Shown: positions 28,022 to 37,379, numbered from the stretch's first letter. The stretch is 58,971 nt of DNA from an uncultured Bacteroidales bacterium (GCA_900318565.1 ONLD01000005.1:1-58971); one strand, 5' to 3'. Made by a program: numbers and translations. Notes: a model not told the origin generated them from the letters alone.

Positions 28022-29563
28022 ATGAAAAAATCCCCCCTGTTGCTCCTGCCTCTCATTCCCGCGGCTGCCGCCTCGGCCCAGGAGCGCCCCAATGTCGTAC
28101 TCATCCTGGCCGATGATATGGGCTATTCCGACCTCGGCTGTATGGGCAGCGAAATAGAGACGCCCAATTTAGACGAGCTTGCCCGGCAGGGCGTCCTGAT
28201 GACCAATTTCTGCAATGTCTCCAAGTCCTGCCCCTCGCGGGCGGCACTTCTGACGGGACTGTATTCCTGGCGTGCCGGTATGGGCGCTATGACCAACCAC
28301 GGCAGCACCATCCCCGCCTACCAGGGCTACCTCAACGAGAACTGCGTGACGATTGCCGAAGTGCTCAAGGAATCAGGCTACAGCACCTACATCTCCGGCA
28401 AGTGGCACGTCGGCGACGCCGAGCAGTACTGGCCGGAGCACAGGGGATTCGAACAGACCTTCCATATTCCGAACGGGGGCGGGGTATATTTCTACCCCTC
28501 CCTGTTCCCTCAGAGGCAGGACCGTTTGATCTACCGCAACGGCGAGCAAGTCTCGCCGGAGCCCGGCTGGTACTCCACCGACGGCTTCGGACAGATGGCC
28601 GCTGAATTCATCCGCCGGCCGGAGAACCGGCAGAAACCCTTCTTCCTCTATGTGCCGTTCATTGCTCCGCACTATCCCCTGCAGGCAAAGCCCGGGGACA
28701 TAGAGAAATACAGAGGACGCTACGATGCCGGATATGACGCCATACGCACCGCCCGCTTCAAGCGCCAGCAGGAAGCGGGAATCCTGGACCCGTCCTTCGA
28801 AATCTCCGCTCCGGAGTACCCCGATTGGGAAAGCCTGTCCGACGAGAAGAAAGCCAGGGAGTCTCTGCGTATGGCCGTCTATGCGGCGCAGATCGACTGC
28901 ATAGACCAGAATGTCGGCCGGATAGTCTCCACGCTTAAGGAAGAAGGGCTGTACGAGAACACCGTCATCATCTTCCTGTCCGACAACGGGGCGGTGATGC
29001 ACCATTTCGACGACACCCCTGACCGTCCCTACGGCGGTCCGGACTGCTGGGCCTCGGTGGGAATATGGCAGAATGTCTGCAACACCCCCTTCCGGCAGGG
29101 CAAGGGCCGCGAATTCGAAGGCGGCATAAAGACTCCTCTGATTATCAGCTGGCCCGCCGGATTCCGGCGCAGCGGATATATGGTAAAGGACTACGCCCAC
29201 ATTACCGACGTCCTCCCCACGATCATAGAGCTCACCGGGTCAAAGTATCCCCGAGAGTACAACGGACACGCCATCCAGCCGCTGGACGGCCGCAGCATAA
29301 TCCCCTTGCTCAAAGGCAGGCACATCAACCGCAACCGCCCTCTTTTCTTCGAGCATATGGGATGGAAGGGTATGAGACAGGGGCGCTGGAAACTGGTCCG
29401 CAAAGCCGATGCCGACAACTGGGAGCTTTATAACCTCAAGCGCGACCCGTACGAGACCCGTGACATCTCACAGGAGCGGAAGTGCCGCACCCGCAGGATG
29501 GCCCGCAAATGGGAAAAGTGGGCCTCGGAAGTAGGAGTAGAGCCCTGGCCGCTAAGTCATTAG
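28022..29563 (+). CDS. arylsulfatase-type sulfatase (family S1)
   Basis: Periplasmic or surface sulfatase of 513 residues with a signal peptide (AAASAQ). The formylglycine motif is Cys70-Pro-Ser-Arg73 followed by AALLTG, the Cys type matured by radical-SAM anSME in anaerobes; no anSME gene is in the window. Metal-binding parts are seen in NVVLILADDMGYSDLG, SGKWHVGD and FLSDNGAVMHH. It is the last gene of the SusC/SusD operon, two bases after the lipoprotein gene, and removes sulfate esters from the imported glycan. The specific S1 subfamily and position of sulfate cannot be assigned by eye. Confidence 0.94.
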   Translation: MKKSPLLLLPLIPAAAASAQERPNVVLILADDMGYSDLGCMGSEIETPNLDELARQGVLMTNFCNVSKSCPSRAALLTGLYSWRAGMGAMTNHGSTIPAYQGYLNENCVTIAEVLKESGYSTYISGKWHVGDAEQYWPEHRGFEQTFHIPNGGGVYFYPSLFPQRQDRLIYRNGEQVSPEPGWYSTDGFGQMAAEFIRRPENRQKPFFLYVPFIAPHYPLQAKPGDIEKYRGRYDAGYDAIRTARFKRQQEAGILDPSFEISAPEYPDWESLSDEKKARESLRMAVYAAQIDCIDQNVGRIVSTLKEEGLYENTVIIFLSDNGAVMHHFDDTPDRPYGGPDCWASVGIWQNVCNTPFRQGKGREFEGGIKTPLIISWPAGFRRSGYMVKDYAHITDVLPTIIELTGSKYPREYNGHAIQPLDGRSIIPLLKGRHINRNRPLFFEHMGWKGMRQGRWKLVRKADADNWELYNLKRDPYETRDISQERKCRTRRMARKWEKWASEVGVEPWPLSH

Positions 29564-29605
29564 CGGGCCGGGGCTCCCCTCTGCAAGGCTCTTTTCAGCC
29601 TTTAA
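29541..29605 (+). terminator. strong hairpins between the sulfatase operon and nagB
   Basis: A long imperfect hairpin covers the sulfatase stop codon (29541-29576; core CCGCTAA-GTCA-TTAGCGG). A second, AAGGCT-CTTTTC-AGCCTT, is followed by TTAATTATT. The two convergent operons are probably both closed here, although neither stem has an ideal U-run. Confidence 0.5.
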
Positions 29606-30385
29606 TTATTCAGTAGCCTTGAAATAGCGGTAGCTGTTGACCTTCAGCTCTCCGACCGCAGGCTCGTCGCATACGATGATGCCGGCGGGATGGTTCTGCA
29701 GCGCGCTGAGAGTGCAGTAATGGGAAATGGGTCCCTCAACAGCATCCTTGATGGCGCGGGCCTTCTTCGAACCGAACGCCAGCACCACGACTTCCTTGGC
29801 GCCCATAACCGTAGCCACGCCGACGCTGAGGGCCTGTGCGGGCACTTTCTCGGGATCGCCGTCGAAGAAACGGGAATTGATTTCCCGGGTCTCGCGGGTG
29901 AGGGTGATGACCCTCGTGCGGGACTGCAGCGAGGAGAAAGGCTCATTGAAAGCGATGTGGCCGTCCTCGCCGACGCCGCCGAGGAACAGGTCGAAACCGC
30001 CTGCAGCCTCTATGGCCTTCTCATAGGCAGCGCACTCGGCGTCAAGGTCGGGAGCATTGCCGTCCAGGATATGGATGTTCTCCGCGGGCTGGTCGATATG
30101 GTCGAAGAGATAGTGGTGCATAAAACTGTGGTAGCTCTCCGGATGCTCTACCGGAAGTCCCACATATTCATCCATATTGAACGAAACGACATTCTTGAAG
30201 GAAACTTTGCCGGCTTTGTAGAGACGGATAAGTTCGGCGTAGGTCTCGATAGGGGTGGAACCCGTGCAGAGGCCGATGACGAAAGGCTTGTCGGAGACGG
30301 CAGCCTTGGCGTTAATCTTTTCAACAATGTAGCGGGCCGCCCAAACGGAGGCCTGGGGCATCGTGTCGCGAATAATAACTTGCAT
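29606..30385 (-). CDS. nagB: glucosamine-6-phosphate deaminase
   Basis: Cytoplasmic enzyme of 259 residues converting glucosamine-6-phosphate to fructose-6-phosphate and ammonia. Catalytic residues sit at canonical positions: Asp72 (MDEYVGL), Asp141 and His143 (GVGEDGHIAFNEP) and Glu148. The length equals that of E. coli NagB without its C-terminal extension. It starts three bases after the end of the NagB-PIG-L fusion gene, so the two form an operon. Its position facing the sulfatase locus suggests that the imported glycan contains amino sugars, which is inference. Confidence 0.96.
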   Translation of the reverse strand: MQVIIRDTMPQASVWAARYIVEKINAKAAVSDKPFVIGLCTGSTPIETYAELIRLYKAGKVSFKNVVSFNMDEYVGLPVEHPESYHSFMHHYLFDHIDQPAENIHILDGNAPDLDAECAAYEKAIEAAGGFDLFLGGVGEDGHIAFNEPFSSLQSRTRVITLTRETREINSRFFDGDPEKVPAQALSVGVATVMGAKEVVVLAFGSKKARAIKDAVEGPISHYCTLSALQNHPAGIIVCDEPAVGELKVNSYRYFKATE

Positions 30386-30388
30386 AAA

Positions 30389-32314
30389 TCAATATAGTTT
30401 TAAAAATACTTCAATAGCCTGATACTCGGCCATACCGAGCTGGTCATAGAGACGGGCCGTATTCTGGGTACGGTCTTCGGCCCTCTGCCAGAACTCGCGG
30501 GAGTCCTCGCCCGGGAAAGGCACTATGTCTTTCTGGGAAATATGGCGGAAGATGGCGTGGCGCTTCTTGATAACTTCGTCAGGAGACAGAGGCACAGCCA
30601 TATCGACGCGCCCAAGCTCCCATTCCATCCACGCGCCGCGGTACATCCAGACGTGGGTCTGGTCCAGCCACCCGGCACCTTCTTCTTTCAGCTGCTCAAG
30701 GGCGGTGAGGGCCGCTTCCGTGCAGACCCTGTGGGTGCCGTGCGGGTCGGCAAGGTCTCCTGCCATAAAAACCATATGCGGCTTGAGCGAACTGATCAGG
30801 TCCTTGATGATATCGACATCCGCCTGCGTGCGGGGCTTTTTTTTGATTCCGCCCGACTCGTAGAAGGGCAGGTTGAGGAAATGCACGTTCTTGTCGGCGT
30901 CCAGGCCGAAAGAGCGCACGGCGGCACGCGCCTCGCTGCGGCGTATGGCGCCTTTGATGTCCAGGAGGGCCCTGGGCTCCGGCTCGCCGGGCACCTTGCC
31001 GTCGATGATGGCTTTGACTTCCTGGAACTTGTCCTCGAATCCAAGCTCGCGGGCGGCGTCCAGCTGCTGCAGCACCACGTCGTCGGCGACAGCCACGTTG
31101 CCGGAGGTCTGATACGCCACGTGCACGTTGTGGCCCTGGGTCACCAGGCGGATGAAGGTACCGCCCATAGAGATGACGTCGTCGTCGGGGTGCGGGGAGA
31201 AAATCAGCACCGTCTTGGGATAAGGAGCAGCGCTGACGGGGCGGGTGCTGTCGTCGGCGTTGGGCTTGCCTCCGGGCCATCCGCTGATGGTATGCTGGAG
31301 GTCGTTGAATACGTCGATGTTGATTTTGTTGAACGAACCGACCTGCTCCAGGAGGTCGCTGAGGTTGTTGTCGAGATAGTCTTTCTCGGTCAGCTTCAAT
31401 ATCGGCTTCCCGACGGTCTGGCAGAGCCACACGACGGCCTTGCGTATGAACTTGGGAGTCCAGTCGCAGGGACCTACGAGCCAGGGCGCCAGGGAGCGCG
31501 TCAGGAGGCTTGCCGCCCCTTCGTCCACGTAGAATGAGATGTGGTCGTGGTGCTGGAGGAAAGAGGCCGGGCAGGCTGTATCGATTTCGCCCTCTGCAAT
31601 GGCCTTGACAGCCGCAGCCTTATCTTCGCCCCAGGCCATCAGTATGATACGTTTCGCGGAAAGCATCGTGCTGATGCCTATGGTGATGGCCTTGTCGGGC
31701 GTGGAGGAGATGTCGTGGTTGAAATTGGCCGACTGGCGCTTACGGGAGGCATAGGAGAGACGCACCGCACGGGTCCTCGTCTTCTCGTTGGAGCCGGCCT
31801 CATTGAAGCCGACCTGCCCCTGCTCCCCCACTCCGATGACGAGCAGGTCAAGACCCCGGGCTATGCTGTCGAACTTGGCACAGTAGGAGGTAAGGTCGGA
31901 CTGCGATACGGTGCCGTCGGGGATATGGACGTTCTCTTTCATAATGTCCACCTTGTCCAGCAGGGCTTCGTGCAGACGGTGGTTGCGGCTCTGGAGCTCG
32001 TCTTTGGAAGAAGGATAATACTCGTCTATCGAGACCACTTCCACATTCCGGAAAGACACTTCCCCTGCCTGATAGCGGCGGGTAAGCTCGTTGTAGAGCG
32101 ATGTCGGAGTGGCGCCCGTGGTAAGGCCCAGACGGAACAAGCCTTCGGAGTGGGCCTTGATGGAGGCGACTATCTGGTCGGCAATCGCATAGGACGCAGG
32201 CCGCGATTCAGGATACACCTTCGTCCAGATTTTTTCATAGCTGTGGAGAATTCCGACAGGCAGATCCTTTTCTATCAATCCGCCTTCGTAAGGTAAAGTA
32301 AAATGTTTGTTCAT
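30389..32314 (-). CDS. NagB-like domain fused to PIG-L/LmbE deacetylase domain
   Basis: Protein of 641 residues. The first half (to about residue 290) is a NagB/SIS-type fold with GLTTGATPTSLYNEL and IDEYYP; the second half is a PIG-L/LmbE de-N-acetylase with the zinc motif HPDDD in ILIFSPHPDDDVISMGG-like sequence and HGTHRVC. Such fusions are common in Bacteroidetes and are usually called glucosamine-6-phosphate deaminase. Here the NagB active-site loop reads GVGEQGQVGFNEAG: the positions of Asp141 and His143 are Gln165 and Gln167, so deamination is doubtful. The deacetylase half looks intact. I chose the ATG at 32314; a -7 box ends six bases before it. Confidence 0.88.
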   Translation of the reverse strand: MNKHFTLPYEGGLIEKDLPVGILHSYEKIWTKVYPESRPASYAIADQIVASIKAHSEGLFRLGLTTGATPTSLYNELTRRYQAGEVSFRNVEVVSIDEYYPSSKDELQSRNHRLHEALLDKVDIMKENVHIPDGTVSQSDLTSYCAKFDSIARGLDLLVIGVGEQGQVGFNEAGSNEKTRTRAVRLSYASRKRQSANFNHDISSTPDKAITIGISTMLSAKRIILMAWGEDKAAAVKAIAEGEIDTACPASFLQHHDHISFYVDEGAASLLTRSLAPWLVGPCDWTPKFIRKAVVWLCQTVGKPILKLTEKDYLDNNLSDLLEQVGSFNKINIDVFNDLQHTISGWPGGKPNADDSTRPVSAAPYPKTVLIFSPHPDDDVISMGGTFIRLVTQGHNVHVAYQTSGNVAVADDVVLQQLDAARELGFEDKFQEVKAIIDGKVPGEPEPRALLDIKGAIRRSEARAAVRSFGLDADKNVHFLNLPFYESGGIKKKPRTQADVDIIKDLISSLKPHMVFMAGDLADPHGTHRVCTEAALTALEQLKEEGAGWLDQTHVWMYRGAWMEWELGRVDMAVPLSPDEVIKKRHAIFRHISQKDIVPFPGEDSREFWQRAEDRTQNTARLYDQLGMAEYQAIEVFLKLY

Positions 32315-32320
32315 ACAGTG

Positions 32321-32328
32321 CAAAGATA
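32321..32328 (-). promoter_or_regulatory. -7 promoter box, TATCTTTG, for the NagB-PIG-L operon
   Basis: Perfect box on the minus strand, six bases before the ATG at 32314, within the short gap after mtlA. It lets the nagB operon be transcribed independently of mtlA. Confidence 0.55.
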
Positions 32329-32334
32329 CTGCTT

Positions 32335-34104
32335 TTATTTCAGAGTAGAGTAAATTTCATCAGCACTTGCGTCATTGCTCAGGCGTCCGAGCACCTCAGG
32401 GTCCTCAAGGGTCTCGGCCACGCGTGCGAGAATCTCCAGATGCTCGTCGCCCTTGCCGGCTATGGCCACGACGAGCCTGGCCGTCTCCCCGTCCCAGTCT
32501 ATTCCGCCGGGGTATTGCAGCACCGCTATTCCGGAACGGAGCACCTGGCTCTTGGCGGAAGATGTGCCGTGCGGGATGGCGAGGCCCTCTCCCATATATG
32601 TAGGAGCCACTTTTTCCCTTTCCAGCATAGCATCGGCGTATGCGCTTTCCACGCAGCCCGAGGCTTCCAGCAGCCTGCAGGCCCTGCGGATTGCGGCCTC
32701 CTTGCTTTCAGAAGGCAGGCCGGTCAGGATGTTTTGCCTGAGAAGCACCTCCTGCCCCTCGTCTCCGCCCTTGCAGGCCTTCAGCAATGCATCCAGCGCA
32801 GGATCCGAGAGGAAATTGGTGATGGCTATCACTTCCTTGCCCGACTTTCTCGCCCGCTCCTCCAGCTCTTTCTGGCAAATCACCACGGATGCATCGGACG
32901 GAATATCTCCCACGGCGCAGTTGGTGCACTTGATTGCGGAAAGCCCTTCTTTCATCAGACGGGCCTTGAAGCGGGTTGCGCCCAGTGCGCTCGAGCCCAT
33001 ACCGGCGTCGCAGGCGAAAACTATCTTGCTGATTTTGCCTGCAACGGCAGGGGCCGGGGCGTCGGGTGCGGCTTCTCCTCCCTCGCTTTCACCCTGGAAA
33101 TCAGGGCGCGACTTGACCATAGGCCAGGCCAGCAGGAAAGACACCGCGGTCGCAATCAGCACGCCGAGTATGCCCAGCAGGGTCTTCCCCTTCGGAGACA
33201 TCAGTATTATGGAAATAAGACTGCCCGGAGACGCGGGAGCCACGAGGCCGAAGTCCACCAGGGTGAAGAAACTAAGCGCGCAGACGTTGCCGGCAATCAC
33301 CGCCAGCAGCAGAATCGGGCGTGCAAGCACATATGGGAAATATATTTCGTGGATGCCGCCGAGCAGCTGGATGACCACGGCGCCGGGAGCCGACTGTTTC
33401 GTGCTGCCCTTGCCGAAGGCCCAGCAGGCCAGCAGGATACCGAGACCGGGACCGGGGTTGGGATCCACCAGGAAAAGCATCGACTGCCCCATCTCGGCAG
33501 CCTGCTGTATGCCAAGCGGCGTCATTATGCCGTGGTTTACGGCGTTGTTGAGGAAGAGCACCTTGGCAGGGTCCACAAGCAACGCCAGCAGAGGATTCAT
33601 CTTGTGCCTGAGCATCCAGTTGACGCCGGCGCTGAGGCCGTCGGTGACCCAGGACACGGCGTGGCCGATGACGAGATAGCCTGCAATCGTCAGGAGCATC
33701 GCAATGATGCCGAGGGAGAAATTGTCCACCAGCATCTCGAAGCCGGCGCCTATCTTGCCTTCGACGAGTTTGTCGAACTTCTTCACGCACCAGCCAGCCA
33801 AGGGACCCATTATCATCGCGCCGAGGAACATAGGAGTGTCGGTGCCGATGATGACGCCCATCGCTGCCACCGCACCCGCGACGCCTCCGCGATAGCCGCC
33901 TACATTCTTACCGGCCGTGAAGGCTATCAGCGTGGGCAGCAAATACTTGAGCATCGGCGATACGAGCTGGGCCACGTTCTCGTTGGGCCACCATCCCCCG
34001 GGAATGAAAATGGCGGTTATGAGACCCCAGGCGATAAAGGCGCCGATGTTGGGCATCACCATCGCGCTGAGGGCCCTTCCGAATTTCTGAATCTTCTCTT
34101 TCAT
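32335..34104 (-). CDS. mtlA: mannitol-type PTS permease, EIICBA
   Basis: Phosphotransferase permease of 589 residues. The N-terminal EIIC domain (about 1-335, eight or so membrane segments) has GKNVGGYRGGVAGAVAAMGVIIGTD and GGIHEIYFPYVLARP, the latter being the substrate-loop signature of the mannitol/fructose class. EIIB follows with the phosphocysteine in FACDAGMGSSALG, then EIIA with the phospho-His in GLAIPHGTS. All three phosphorylation sites are present on one chain. It is divergent from mtlD, which fixes the substrate as mannitol. Phosphate comes from HPr and Enzyme I, encoded 5 kb away. Confidence 0.93.
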   Translation of the reverse strand: MKEKIQKFGRALSAMVMPNIGAFIAWGLITAIFIPGGWWPNENVAQLVSPMLKYLLPTLIAFTAGKNVGGYRGGVAGAVAAMGVIIGTDTPMFLGAMIMGPLAGWCVKKFDKLVEGKIGAGFEMLVDNFSLGIIAMLLTIAGYLVIGHAVSWVTDGLSAGVNWMLRHKMNPLLALLVDPAKVLFLNNAVNHGIMTPLGIQQAAEMGQSMLFLVDPNPGPGLGILLACWAFGKGSTKQSAPGAVVIQLLGGIHEIYFPYVLARPILLLAVIAGNVCALSFFTLVDFGLVAPASPGSLISIILMSPKGKTLLGILGVLIATAVSFLLAWPMVKSRPDFQGESEGGEAAPDAPAPAVAGKISKIVFACDAGMGSSALGATRFKARLMKEGLSAIKCTNCAVGDIPSDASVVICQKELEERARKSGKEVIAITNFLSDPALDALLKACKGGDEGQEVLLRQNILTGLPSESKEAAIRRACRLLEASGCVESAYADAMLEREKVAPTYMGEGLAIPHGTSSAKSQVLRSGIAVLQYPGGIDWDGETARLVVAIAGKGDEHLEILARVAETLEDPEVLGRLSNDASADEIYSTLK

Positions 34105-34112
34105 ACGAAGTG

Positions 34113-34140
34113 TAAAGATAGGATATTTTTACTAAATTTG
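34113..34140. promoter_or_regulatory. divergent promoters of mtlA and mtlD
   Basis: Minus strand TATCTTTA (34113-34120) ends eight bases before the mtlA ATG. Plus strand TAAATTTG (34133-34140) ends 27 bases before the mtlD ATG. The twelve bases between them leave no room for separate -33 elements, so one regulator could control both. No MtlR-type regulator gene is present in the window. Confidence 0.55.
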
Positions 34141-34167
34141 TAGGACAAGAAAACAACAAATATTGAT

Positions 34168-35316
34168 ATGAAAGCAATTCAATTCGGCGCGGGCAACATC
34201 GGCCGCGGTTTTATCGGAGCAGTGCTCGCAGGAGCGGGCTACGAACTGGTCTTCGCAGATGTCGTGGAAGAGCTTCTCTCCCAGATCAACTACCGTAAAG
34301 AGTATGTAGTCCACGTATCAGACCACAACAGCTACGATGTCACGGTCAAGGGCGTGCGCGCCGTCAACTCCGGCAGCGACGAGGCTGTCTCGGAGATTGT
34401 CGATGCCGATATCATCACCACGGCTGTCGGCCTGCGTATCCTTAAGTTCGTAGCCCCCACGGTGGCGAAAGGCATCATCGCCCGCCAGGAAGCCGGAATC
34501 GGCAAGCCTCTCAACATAATCGCCTGCGAAAACGGACTCCGCGCCACCTCCCAGCTCAAGGAGCTGGTCTTTGCGCAGCTTCCCCCTTCGACCCAGGCCT
34601 GGGCCCAGCAGCACGTCGGTTTCCCCGATGCAGCAGTTGACAGAATCGTGCCTCCGGTGCGTTGCGAAGTGCCTCTGGACGTAGCCGTGGAAGAGTATTT
34701 CGAATGGGACGTGGAGCGTTCAGGCTTCTGTGGAGCGGTACCCGAAATCAAGGGTATGACGCCCGTTGACAACCTGCTCGCCTACGTGGAGCGCAAGCTC
34801 TTCACCCTCAACACCGGCCACGCCACCGCAGCCTACCTTGGCAAGCTCAAGGGCATCTCCACCATCGGCGACTGCGTAGCGGACCCTGCCGTGCTCGAGG
34901 TCGTCAAGGGCGCGATGCAGCAGAGCGGCGAAGGCCTGGTACGCAAGTTCGGCTTTGACAGGGAAGCCCATCTCGCCTACATCGATAAGATTCTCAGGCG
35001 TTTCAGCAACCCGTACCTGCGTGACGAATGCGACCGCGTGGGCCGTGAGCCGATTCGCAAGCTCGCTCCCAACGACCGTCTTATTCTCCCTATGATGACG
35101 GCAAAGAGTTTCGGTCTGCCCTACGACAAGCTGCTGCTCGCGATTGGCGCAGCCCTGCGCTTTGACAATCCCCAGGACCCGCAGAGCGTCGAGCTGCTCC
35201 AGGCAGTCAAGACAGAAGGCCTCGAAGCCACTATAGTGAAATACACGGGCATCGCAGCCTCTGACCCTCTCATCAAGGAAATCGCCGACGCCTACGCCAA
35301 GGTAGTCTTGATTTAA
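34168..35316 (+). CDS. mtlD: mannitol-1-phosphate 5-dehydrogenase
   Basis: NAD-dependent enzyme of 382 residues that oxidises mannitol-1-phosphate to fructose-6-phosphate. The Rossmann motif FGAGNIGRGFIG is at the N-terminus; the polyol dehydrogenase signature with the catalytic Lys is seen in KLFTLNTGHATAAYLGKLKG. Length and motifs agree with the MtlD family. It is divergent from mtlA, completing uptake and first oxidation of mannitol. It converges directly on the esterase gene without spacer. Confidence 0.96.
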   Translation: MKAIQFGAGNIGRGFIGAVLAGAGYELVFADVVEELLSQINYRKEYVVHVSDHNSYDVTVKGVRAVNSGSDEAVSEIVDADIITTAVGLRILKFVAPTVAKGIIARQEAGIGKPLNIIACENGLRATSQLKELVFAQLPPSTQAWAQQHVGFPDAAVDRIVPPVRCEVPLDVAVEEYFEWDVERSGFCGAVPEIKGMTPVDNLLAYVERKLFTLNTGHATAAYLGKLKGISTIGDCVADPAVLEVVKGAMQQSGEGLVRKFGFDREAHLAYIDKILRRFSNPYLRDECDRVGREPIRKLAPNDRLILPMMTAKSFGLPYDKLLLAIGAALRFDNPQDPQSVELLQAVKTEGLEATIVKYTGIAASDPLIKEIADAYAKVVLI

Positions 35317-36207
35317 TTACTCGGAGAATACCTTCCCGTAGAAATGCACGAGGAAGGCTCGCCAATTATACCACTCGTGGCCTCCGGGACGCACAATGAA
35401 CTCGTGTTCATAGCCCTTGCGGCTCATATATGAGTCCATAATGAGGTTGAGAGGATAGAAGAAATCAGTATCGCCGATCATCAGGCCGTAATAGGCTGGA
35501 GGGTCGGCGAACTGCTTTTTGAGCTTGCGTCCTATCCTCCCGTAAAACTCCGGATGCAGCTCTCCCCACAGGGTATCGTGCGAATATGCGGAGAAAAGCC
35601 CGACATAATCGAAACTGTCGGGATAGTTGGCAGCCAGATACAGGGTCTGCAGTCCTCCCGAAGACATTCCTGCTATGGCGCGCGCTTCCTTGCGGGCGTC
35701 GGTACGGAATTCCCTGTCCACGGTAGCCACCACATCCTGCATAAAATTGACTTCGGCCTCGCCGTCCACGGTAAAGAAAGCCCGTACGGCAGGCAGCGCA
35801 CGCCCCCCGCGGTAGTCCCGGTCGGAATAGTAGTTGTTGACGTTGGGCAGCACCAGGATGAATTCGCTGGCCGCCTTTGCCGCCACCAGCGAGTCCAGGG
35901 TACGGAGCGCATCTCCCCTTTCTATCCAGGTCACCTCGTTGCCGCGGGCTCCGTGCAGCAGGTACATCACGGGATAACGCCGCTCCGGCTCAGCATAATA
36001 GCTCGGAGGAAGATAGACCGTCATACGGCGCTCCTTGAGGTAACGCTCCCCGCTGGGGTGCGGCACCAGCTTCACGCTGCCTGCGTACACATCATTGAGG
36101 GCACGCACGTCAGCCTCATCCACTCCGCGCGCATAGCGTGAAGCGGCGCAGGAGCTCAAGACCAGCCCTGCCGCAAGAAGGGTCGATATGACACGAAGAT
36201 ACTTCAT
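35317..36207 (-). CDS. exported alpha/beta-hydrolase esterase lipoprotein
   Basis: Lipoprotein of 296 residues (lipobox LSSC, Cys at 20) of the esterase D/CE1-like family. The fold is marked by MTVYLPPSYYAEPERRYPVMYLLHGARGNEVTW, the nucleophile elbow Gly-Met-Ser-Ser-Gly in AIAGMSSGGLQTLYLAANYPD, and the catalytic His in RPGGHEWYNW near the C-terminus. Relatives include feruloyl and acetyl-xylan esterases and mycolyltransferase-like proteins, so an esterase acting on polysaccharide side groups is plausible. It overlaps the glycosyltransferase gene by four bases and is probably co-transcribed with it. Confidence 0.87.
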   Translation of the reverse strand: MKYLRVISTLLAAGLVLSSCAASRYARGVDEADVRALNDVYAGSVKLVPHPSGERYLKERRMTVYLPPSYYAEPERRYPVMYLLHGARGNEVTWIERGDALRTLDSLVAAKAASEFILVLPNVNNYYSDRDYRGGRALPAVRAFFTVDGEAEVNFMQDVVATVDREFRTDARKEARAIAGMSSGGLQTLYLAANYPDSFDYVGLFSAYSHDTLWGELHPEFYGRIGRKLKKQFADPPAYYGLMIGDTDFFYPLNLIMDSYMSRKGYEHEFIVRPGGHEWYNWRAFLVHFYGKVFSE

Positions 36208-37352
36208 TCGCCTTTGATCGCGGATTCGTACATTTCAATAATCCGGCCCACAGAATCCTCAACGTTGAACTTCTTTGCCGATTCGGCATATTCCCGGCTC
36301 ATCCTGTCGTGCTCCTCCCTGTTTTCAATCCACCAGTCGATACGCTCGGCAAGGGCCTTGCTGTCGCCTAAAGGATACAGGCTCTTCGGAGTCAAGGCGA
36401 ACTGGGTGGTCCCTATCAGCGGTCCTTCGCCGATTATCGGCACTGCGCCCTGCCGCAAGGCCTCAAGGCAGGAAAGGCCCTCGACCTCAGCCCAGGCACA
36501 ATGGATATAAAGATATGCGCGGCGCGCGAGCTCCGCGAGTTCCTGCTGGGTGTAGAATCCGAAATTGGGCAGGATGGAGAGCGTGCCTTCATTGAACAGC
36601 CTCTGGGCAAGGCGCTTGTATTTCTTCTCCTTGGGGCCGTTGCCTGCGAAAGTAAGGCGCAGGCGGTCGGCGTACTTGGAATGGCGCATCGCCCGGAGCA
36701 GCGTCTGCTGCGACTTCTCATTTGAAAGGCGCCCGATGCAGAGCACCTCCAGAAGGGTATCCGTGGGCGGGGCTACGTGCTGCACGGGCTCTTCAGCGAG
36801 CCGTACGCCGTTGGAAATCACGTGCAGGCGGGCAGTGCAGCCGCTGTTCTTCAAATAGTCCCTGGCCGCCTCCGTAGGGCACTGCACATCGGAGCATTTG
36901 TTGAAGACAATGGCGTTCCAGTGTTTCATCAATATGGGATTGACAAGGCTCTTCTTTCTCAAACCCAGGTTGGCCGTAATGTTTTGCGGGTACAGATGAA
37001 AAGTCGCCACGCAGGGCTTGCCGAGCTTCTTCGCGATATTCACGGCCACCCATTCCAGCGGAAGGGCTTCCTCGAAATGCACGACGTCGGCCCAACGCAC
37101 GGCCTCCTCTATGCGCCTGCGGTCTATCTTGGCATAGCAGAATCCGTTTGCGCGGATAATGGGTTCGAAAACCGGAAACACGAAATGCTCCAGCGGGAAA
37201 TCCGGTTGCGGACCCGAAGCATCGGGGTTCCGGACGGCCATAAGCCTGGCGTCAACTCCCCTGCTCCTCAGATTCCGTATAGTGGTCCTGGCAGACATAC
37301 TCAGTCCGTTGCCTGGATTAAAAGCGTTGTTGCAAATAAAAAGAACCTTCAT
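36204..37352 (-). CDS. glycosyltransferase family 4
   Basis: Cytoplasmic glycosyltransferase of 382 residues with the GT-B fold. N-terminal FICNNAFNPGNGLSMSARTTIRNLRSRG matches the acceptor domain start; the donor domain shows IGRLSNEKSQQTLLRAM, LTFAGNGPKEKKY and the C-terminal EGLSCLEALRQGAVPIIGEGPLIG motif that contains the conserved E-x7-E pair. Donor and acceptor sugars cannot be told. Start at ATG 37352 because it gives the conserved first strand; the -7 box TATCTTTG is at 37380-37387. It is isolated from any visible capsule cluster and shares a four-base overlap with the esterase gene. Confidence 0.9.
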   Translation of the reverse strand: MKVLFICNNAFNPGNGLSMSARTTIRNLRSRGVDARLMAVRNPDASGPQPDFPLEHFVFPVFEPIIRANGFCYAKIDRRRIEEAVRWADVVHFEEALPLEWVAVNIAKKLGKPCVATFHLYPQNITANLGLRKKSLVNPILMKHWNAIVFNKCSDVQCPTEAARDYLKNSGCTARLHVISNGVRLAEEPVQHVAPPTDTLLEVLCIGRLSNEKSQQTLLRAMRHSKYADRLRLTFAGNGPKEKKYKRLAQRLFNEGTLSILPNFGFYTQQELAELARRAYLYIHCAWAEVEGLSCLEALRQGAVPIIGEGPLIGTTQFALTPKSLYPLGDSKALAERIDWWIENREEHDRMSREYAESAKKFNVEDSVGRIIEMYESAIKGE

Positions 37353-37379
37353 CAGCACCCCATATTTTAGTTTGGAGCG

